Shown piece after piece: positions 57,834 through 64,000 of a stretch of DNA of 64,000 nucleotides; position 1 is the stretch's first letter; the number at the start of each line of letters is the position of its first letter. This stretch comes from Clavelina lepadiformis (taxonomy: Eukaryota > Chordata > Ascidiacea > Aplousobranchia > Clavelinidae). Location: assembly GCF_947623445.1 (NCBI RefSeq), contig NC_135243.1, forward strand, positions 19,042,479-19,106,478, given 5' to 3'. Both the position numbers and the translations under genes were made by a program. The notes beneath the pieces were generated by a model, which had not been told where the DNA came from, ran no database searches, and saw only the letters and a list, made by a program, of their open reading frames with translations.

Positions 57834-59746
57834 TTATTGAGGCGGCGGTGGAGGTACCATGCCCATACTGTTGGGTGTATTTGAAACAGCTGCATTTGGT
57901 CCAAGGAGTAACTGCAAAAGTATAATGAAAACTTAGAAAGCACAAACAGCATGTTTTATTAATTAACCACTTTGGAAACGGATAGTACACTAATTAATCG
58001 TAATGTGACCAAAAGCTGGCCCTAATCAAGTTCAGTTAAATAACCATAACGTAATTTTGACACATGTTATTAAGGACTATAAAAGTCATTTTCTGTGTCA
58101 CTGCACAGCATCCCTCATTGCAGTTTTTTTGGAGAGTCCTAACGTAATTTTCATTACAATATCGATTATTTTTACGTTAAAACCTTGCGTCAGCATTTTA
58201 AGCGAAGAAATTCCATGGTACGTTTTGTTTAATGTTGTGATAGTATCTTGCCAGAATTAGCTTTGCATTTGTAGTGGTTATTCTGACGTAATACGAAATC
58301 AGTTTCAAATTTATCACATGATTTATTAAAATCAATGTTTTAAGGTGAAAGACTTTTTTTCCCGAAGTCAAATGATTAAATTCAAGGTTGTACATTTTTT
58401 TCACCAACTGTATATCTTGCGATATGCATGAACTATCTTGTGTTACGCAAAAAGTTCAACAACAATGGAGTCACTTGTCACTACACGCTATTACGATTGT
58501 AGATAGATAAAAAGGTTCAACAACAGACTAGTTTACACTGTTTAGCTTAATTTTTTGAATTATACCCAGCTCTAGTATAGACTAAAATCTCCAGCACATA
58601 CATTTTGATATTAGAGTTCATAGTACTGCTACTTTTGTCAAAGAATGACCGTTGCATGCATTTGCTAAAAGATATCTTCACTGCACATCATGACTATAGT
58701 CAGGGTTGCCATACCGTCCTTATTTCTAAGATTTGTCCTTATTTTAAAGGTCCGTGTCTTAGAAAATATGTTTGTCCTTTTTTCTAAGAAATGTCCTTAT
58801 TTTCACTTTCGTCCTTATTTTTAGGGCGGAGGTGGGCACTTTTGTCCTTATTTTGGGCATTTTGTCACCTTTACGATACCATTTTGTACCAAAGAGATAC
58901 CAAAATTATGAACATGCAGATAGTGTCTTGTTTTTTTTTTAGGAACATTGGTTGCTTTCTCTTGTTGTACACTTTTTAAGGTGGTATTCCTCGTTCGTTT
59001 TCTAGTCGTCCTTATTTTTGAGTTGAGACTGATGGCAACCCTGACTATAGTATACAGGGTGCTTGTTGCATAAGGTTTTCTGGTGTACTTACTCATAGTT
59101 TACAAAATGCATTCCGTTCCATACCTGTCTCTGATGCTGCTGCTGTTGTTGTTCCATGTTGTATCTCTCTTGCTCAAATACAATAGGAACTGCTAGAATG
59201 ACAAAGCTAGAAGCACCAATCCACATTGCAGATCGCATAAATCTAAAGATTTATTGTTAAAACTTCACCATTAGTTCATAAGGTGACTAACACAATGAGT
59301 TGTAAAAATGATAAATTGTAGTTTTAGGGAAATTTCATGAAACAAAAGCTATTTTGTTGAAAAATTTAATAATTTATGATAATTTACAATAATATTTTCA
59401 AATTTCACCTATAAAATTTTGCACAACCCGTTGAAGTATAACTAGCTGTTTTGGATGTCGCATTTCTCACACGCTCAGGAAACATCTCTGTTAAACCCCA
59501 CAATCGTTCTTTTAAGGTTTCATCTTCTTCCTAGGAAAAAAGAAAGCCTTTACATATATATGCTTATTGTAATTGTTCTACAAGTTGTTTAAATTTTAGT
59601 CAAACAAATACATGCATACGCAACTTATATAAAATTACATACTTAATCGTAGAAATTTCTTATAAAATGCAATTGTCTATTGCAGTTAGACTTACATCAT
59701 CATACTCCCCATCACCATTACCAATTTCTGCCAATTTTTCAGTCAT
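57834..59746 (-). CDS. TOMM22: Mitochondrial import receptor subunit TOM22
   Basis: Four exons in phase: 59746–59696, 59530–59409, 59242–59125, 57911–57834 (TAA); 369 nt, 122 residues (human 142). The acidic cytosolic N-terminus (GDGEYDDEEDETLKERL) is followed by WGLTEMFPERVRNATS, a predicted tail-type membrane helix at about residues 63–82 (AMWIGASSFVILAVPIVFEQ) and the intermembrane segment ERYNMEQQQQQHQRQLLLGP, close to the family pattern of E...M.QQQQ..Q.LLGPN. TOM22 is the central receptor of the outer-membrane translocase, receiving precursors from TOM20/TOM70 and passing them to TOM40. The C-terminus ends in a proline run (VPPPPPQ). Intron 3 contains the MITE at 58701–59043. Confidence 0.95.
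58701..59043. mobile_element. 343-bp hAT MITE in TOMM22 intron 3, 8-bp duplication actatagt
   Basis: Begins cagggttgccat and ends gatggcaaccctg, flanked exactly by actatagt at 58693–58700 and 59044–59051. Repeated gtccttatttt units on the left are the inverse of the aataaggac units of the element at 31639–31971, which lies in the opposite orientation. Confidence 0.9.
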
Positions 59747-59944
59747 CTTTTTGTGTTATCTATTGCTGATGACAAGGAAATTCTTTAATAAGTATTCAAA
59801 TTAGTATTCAGGTTAAGCTAAAATTGCTTAATTCTTAGGAAAAAAAGCTTTTAATATAAACACAGGCATTCCTTGTCTGCTATACAAACAACGTGTGACA
59901 CAAAGTTTTAACATCATGGCAAATGCATTACGCTTTTTTCTATT

Positions 59945-60117
59945 ACGTATTATGCCATTTTTGACCAAAGAAAGACCAAAATAAAGAACATGCAAATAGT
60001 GTCCCCTTTTTTTTAGGAACTTCGACTGCTTTTTCCTGGTGTGCAGTACTGTTTCGACTAAAAATACAAACATAAGGTAGTGTTCTTCTTATTTTTGAGC
60101 CCAGACCGATGGCAACC
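59945..60117. mobile_element. Truncated copy of the agggttgcca MITE
   Basis: Shares ccattttt.., ccaaagaaagaccaaa, a run of T, taggaactt, and the end gatggcaaccct with the right half of the element 58701–59043 in the same orientation. The left half is missing. Confidence 0.6.
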
Positions 60118-60149
60118 CTAATTTACTGGAATCCTGAATTAATCTAAAA

Positions 60150-61387
60150 CCCCGACTGGAAAGTAGCCTATAACAATTTTTGACAATGAGTCATGCATAT
60201 TCAGACGCAAATTTTGTCATGATCTAAAATTTGGATTATTGTTTATTCATTATAAATTGGAGTTCAAGTTTTTTGTTGTTGATTTATTATAATAAATAAT
60301 TATAAAACAATAATTAACAAGCAAGTACGCAGAAAATAGGAGTGCAGAATAGACTAAAAGTAGTTTATTTAAGGTAGTTATTTGAATTATTTACAATTTT
60401 GTTTAATAAATCTGTACAAGAATTCAGTAAGAATTTATTTAGTAACTTTGTAAAAGATACATAATACCTAAAATAGTGAGAAAAGAAAGTATGAGGAAGA
60501 AAACAGAAGTTTTAATATGGAATGGGATGATGATTGGGCATTCATTATGCAGAGAGATAAGCCTTTGTTTTTAATCTGCAAAAAGCTGCTTAGCCAGAAC
60601 AAAGTCGGTAACGTGAAATGCTATCATGAAACATTTCACAAAAAATTTTCTCGTGATTATCCACCTAAGTCTCGATCAAGAAAAATCAAATTAGCCGAGT
60701 TAAAGTCTTCTCTTCAGAATCAATTAAAAGTTATGACAGCATTCATTAAGGAAGCTGATGTAGTGACTGAAGCAAGTTTCTTAGCGGTATAAAATATAAT
60801 TAAGAAATTTTGTTGAAAACATTGAGTTGGACAATGCATCTAGAGATGTCTCTTTGCACTGGTCTGGCTTCCTGAAAATGGGTTAAATTATGAAAAACTC
60901 AAAGAATATAAGGATAAAGTGCAAGATCTCGTGGATTGTTTCCAAGCTAGATTTGAATGATTGGAAGCCATGTTTTGTCTTTTTTGCGGATCCCTTCCAT
61001 GTTGACGTAATCGGTGATGGATTTCCACTCCCCGACCTTTTTGCCACACATTCATCAGCTGCTGAAATTGAATTCTTAGAATTGAAAGAAGATTTAGCAA
61101 TTAATATGTACCATAAAAGTCGTCATTTCATAGTTGACTTCTGGAAACAAGTGCCAGAAAGTAAATATCCTGAGCTTAAAAAAATTAGCATACAAATTTT
61201 ATCTATTTTTAGTCAGATGTACAGTTGTGAATCCTTGTATTCAATAATGGTTTATGTAAAATCTAAACATCGTGGAAGTTTAACTAACGACCACTTAACA
61301 GAATTGATTTGGATTGCTGTAAGAACTTACCAACCAGATTTTAAGCAACTTACAGATAGCATGAAAACGCACAAGTCTTCGGTGTGA
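60150..61387 (+). pseudogene. Internally deleted hAT transposase (ZBED5/FAM200-like)
   Basis: The first frame (60517–60789, ATG) has EWDDDWAFIM and a BED-like finger (LFLICKKLLSQNKVGNVK ... HETFHKKF), then PPKSRSRKIKLAELKSSL and TAFIKEADVVTEAS. After about 100 bp the second frame (about 60896–61387, TGA) carries PFHVDVIGDGFPLPDL, ELKEDLAINMYHKS and the hAT C-terminal dimerisation block: FWKQVPESKYPELKKI, IFSQMYSCESLYSIMVYVKS, then LTNDHLTELIWIAVRTYQPD. N- and C-terminal ends are therefore juxtaposed and the RNase H-like core is deleted. Segment 60150–60290 is the 5' repeat also found in MRPS34 introns. Not capable of transposition. Confidence 0.75.
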
Positions 61388-61599
61388 AATATATCTACAG
61401 CATCTGATTAAATAAACTGCTTGATTTTAAAATTTTTTACATATTCACAATTTAGCACATTTTGCGGCTCACTAACACTAATTTGCTGTATACGGCTCAT
61501 GCTTGAAAAACTTTGGCCATGCACCCCTTCCCTATACCGTATGTCAATAATTAGTATGCAGGCAGGGCGTGGGGCTAGCCTGTTGGGCTAGCTAGGCTT

Positions 61600-61920
61600 A
61601 CTCAAAAGCAAGCACCACTACAAAATGACAGGGCACAACAGGAAAAGGCAATCGATGTTACTAAAAAAATATATAACAGACACTATTTGCATGTTCTTAA
61701 TTTTGGTATCTCTTTGGTATAAAATGGTATACTAAAGGGGTCGAAATGCCCGAAGTAGTACCTCCAGTACCTGTACCTCTGCCCTACAAATAAGACAAAA
61801 ATAAGCATGCAAGTGAAAATAAGTACGTTTTTTAGAAATAAGGTCATTGATATTTTCTTAGACATTATACTTGAAAATAAACACAAATCTTAGAAATAAG
61901 CACGCAATGGTAACTCTGGC
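61600..61920. mobile_element. Degenerate copy of the agggttgcca MITE
   Basis: Shares gcacaacaggaaaa, the run of A, gacactattgcatgtt..taattttggtatctctttgg and the repeated aaataag-ac units with 31639–31971, same orientation. The right end has become caatggtaactctg, and the left end is missing or unrecognisable. Confidence 0.6.
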
Positions 61921-63400
61921 TATAGGTTTGTAAGTGGACTGAGCGCTGCGCAGGCAAACCAGCAATTTAGCAAAGTTTTATTACGGCTTATCTACGCTTG
62001 CAATTTTATTAGCCTGTAATTTGTTTTTTCCAAAAGGCTATTTTAGGTTCCACTGGAATCAGGAAAACTTACAAAGAAGTACAGCATTATCATACTTGAT
62101 GAATCTGTAAACTAGTCATCAGTAATCACATAGTGATAATGCATCAGGCTAGCCTAGAAGTAACATGCTTTCCAAAAGTGAACAAAAATGTTTTGTAACC
62201 AGCGTTTGCCACTTGGGCACTAAACATAAAAATAAATGTCACATGTACACTAAGTTAAATGTGGCACAAGCCACATACCAAAAAATCTGCAAAGTTGCAT
62301 AAATAAATAACTTAAATGCATAATTATATTAAAATTTTTCTTATAAAATTAGCACAAGCAAACATCTTTAATTTATGGTTTTAATTAAATGTCCGCCTTG
62401 AATTTTAATCGTCTCTTATTTGGCAAAGCAGCTAACCTCAATGGAAAATATCTACGTAACGTAAAGTTTTAATATGCAGGCATGCAATGCATTTGAATAC
62501 TAGATTAGACAATACAGATTCTGATCCTTTAATGTGCCACTCAAAACAAAAACTTTACTTAGCGTTGGTTTGAGCTACAATAGGATTTAAATAAACGGAA
62601 TAAATGTAGAGATGTATCAGTGAACAGTTAATGTCAATTCCCAGAATCCTACAAAATTTTAAGCTACATGCCGTACCGTACGCAATGGCCTATGGTACCG
62701 TTCACAGTAATCTATTGCGGCCTATGGCAGGGTACCATACGCAGAATGCTACATAGGCTTAAGATACCGTACGTAGAAAGTTAGGTTTACGTTAACCTAA
62801 TTTTAAATCAGGCTCAATTTAAATAAGCTTTTGTTTACTACAGTCCTAACTAAGTGCGTTTAATCAATCAACGTCAATTGCTTTAGCTCAAAAAATCTCT
62901 AACTAACGCAAAAATCCCGCGCAAATTCAGGCTAAAATTGTCTTGGATACGATAATTGTCTTTTCATTCACGAAAAAATGTGTACGAAAGCCTTCGGCTG
63001 AATCACTCTATGCGTTTTACGTCACAATGTGGGGACCAAATTTTTCAAGACACCGGTTTGGTTTTACGACTCAAACTCTTAAATTCATTTTTAGCTAATT
63101 GTTTTAAAATTTAGCTGCCTTCATTCACTAGTGATTGCATTATTCCTCATAAATTTGTTTTTTAAGTGTTTTATTGGCATTCAGCATCAGACTTCACTCA
63201 CTCAAAACGGTCTCAGAGACTTGAACCTTTGCCTCATCGAGATTACTGAAAACAGTTTTAGCTATTCGTTGTGCGAAGCGCAAATTACTTAGCTAACCTT
63301 TACAATAATTATAACTTATAGCCCATTAAAATAACATGAGCTGAGCGCTGGGCTTGCAATAACGCGGCCTGTGTTCCGTGTTAGATTTCAGGGGACGCTA
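61921..63400. other. Intergenic, no gene
   Basis: AT-rich. A weakly repeated stretch of ccgtaccgtacg/ggcctatgg motifs lies at about 62670–62790. Nothing else recognised. Confidence 0.4.
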
Positions 63401-63436
63401 CCGTTGTAATGTCTTTGAGCAAGACGTCAAAGACGT

Positions 63437-63691
63437 TTGAGCCTGTTCAGTGGACCTGGTGGACCATTCCAAATTCGGGCAATACAAAATAATAACAAAA
63501 AAAGGAAACTGTGTAACAATCGGAACTTGCACAAAGACTCTGTAGTCGGAAATTGCAAACAGCTCGATCACCTGGGCTCGAGCGATGAGGAAGCGTCGAC
63601 AGGTTTTTACATAAAACCTTTTTTCAGTCCAAAGATAAAGCTTACCGGCATACTACATTATGCTCAGGAACAATTGATGAACAGGAACTAG
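63437..63691 (+). other. Open frame of 84 codons, possible exon
   Basis: No ATG begins this frame. It encodes PGGPFQIRAIQNNNKKRK, then Ser/Asp-rich GSSDEEAST and HYAQEQLMNRN. The mixture of a basic and an acidic cluster looks more like protein than chance, and a plus-strand exon continuing beyond the window is possible, but there is no family match and no clear donor or acceptor. Confidence 0.2.
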
Positions 63692-64000
63692 TGACAAAAT
63701 CCAAAGGGGTTAAAACGTGCAAGACAACAACAATACAACTATGCTATAATATGTTGGGTTTTATCAGGCTATCATGGCCGCCAACCCAAATTTAAAATTC
63801 TGTCTGCAAAAATTTTAGATAGTCCTATACTGTAATTCATTCTGGCAATTGACAACTTACCCAACAAGTGGCAAGTTGATCATGTTCAAGTGGCAACCAC
63901 AGAATAAATAATGACTTTCTGACACCTTCGAGTTACAACACCCTTCTAAGTATAGAATGTCAATCTTTTCCCGAGTTGCCAGGTGCTTTTTTTATATTTG

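Overview
This window is AT-rich animal nuclear DNA. The genes are split by GT–AG introns, carry AATAAA poly(A) signals and encode animal-type proteins (MRPS34, TPD52 family, MOCS3, SEA/EGF membrane protein, SOUL haem-binding protein, Chibby, TOMM22). The domain content and the density of hAT-type elements fit an invertebrate chordate or other deuterostome. A tunicate is plausible, but the sequence alone does not prove it. There is no bacterial, phage or CRISPR content.

Layout. Positions 1–15,000 are almost entirely transposon wreckage: decayed transposase-type genes, LINE fragments, and a 3.1-kb hAT element (10479–13571) that carries a second hAT (11899–12907) inside its transposase, both with perfect 8-bp target duplications. 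Positions 15,819–21,463 (minus) hold a 15-exon gene whose splice phases all agree. It encodes a 581-residue secreted protein: signal peptide, Cys-rich WAP-like module, sushi domain and two tandem copies of a DGG..MYD/FD-GN domain that I cannot assign to a known family. MRPS34 follows at 22,995–25,665 (plus, 5 exons), then a tumour protein D52 family gene at 27,627–34,016 (minus, 7 exons, one GC–AG intron), and intronless MOCS3 at 37,107–38,486 (minus).

Positions 40,221–45,241 are again transposons: a piggyBac element with a hAT MITE inside it, and a Mutator-like element whose inverted ends are arrays of a short tandem repeat. Further right come an SEA/EGF single-pass membrane protein (47,172–50,628, plus), a secreted SOUL haem-binding protein with a good TATA box (52,581–53,690, plus), Chibby/CBY1 (55,606–56,435, plus) and TOMM22 (57,834–59,746, minus). 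The last 4 kb hold hAT remnants and unassigned sequence.

The host genes do not form one pathway. Three serve basic mitochondrial or tRNA/molybdopterin thiolation functions (MRPS34, TOMM22, MOCS3), one is a ciliary/Wnt coiled-coil protein (CBY1), one a trafficking-type coiled-coil protein (TPD52), and three are secreted or surface proteins. CBY1 and TOMM22 are also neighbours in human, so that pair may be ancient linkage. Most hAT MITEs sit in introns or intergenic DNA, and ten elements have exact 8-bp duplications that fix their ends to the base.
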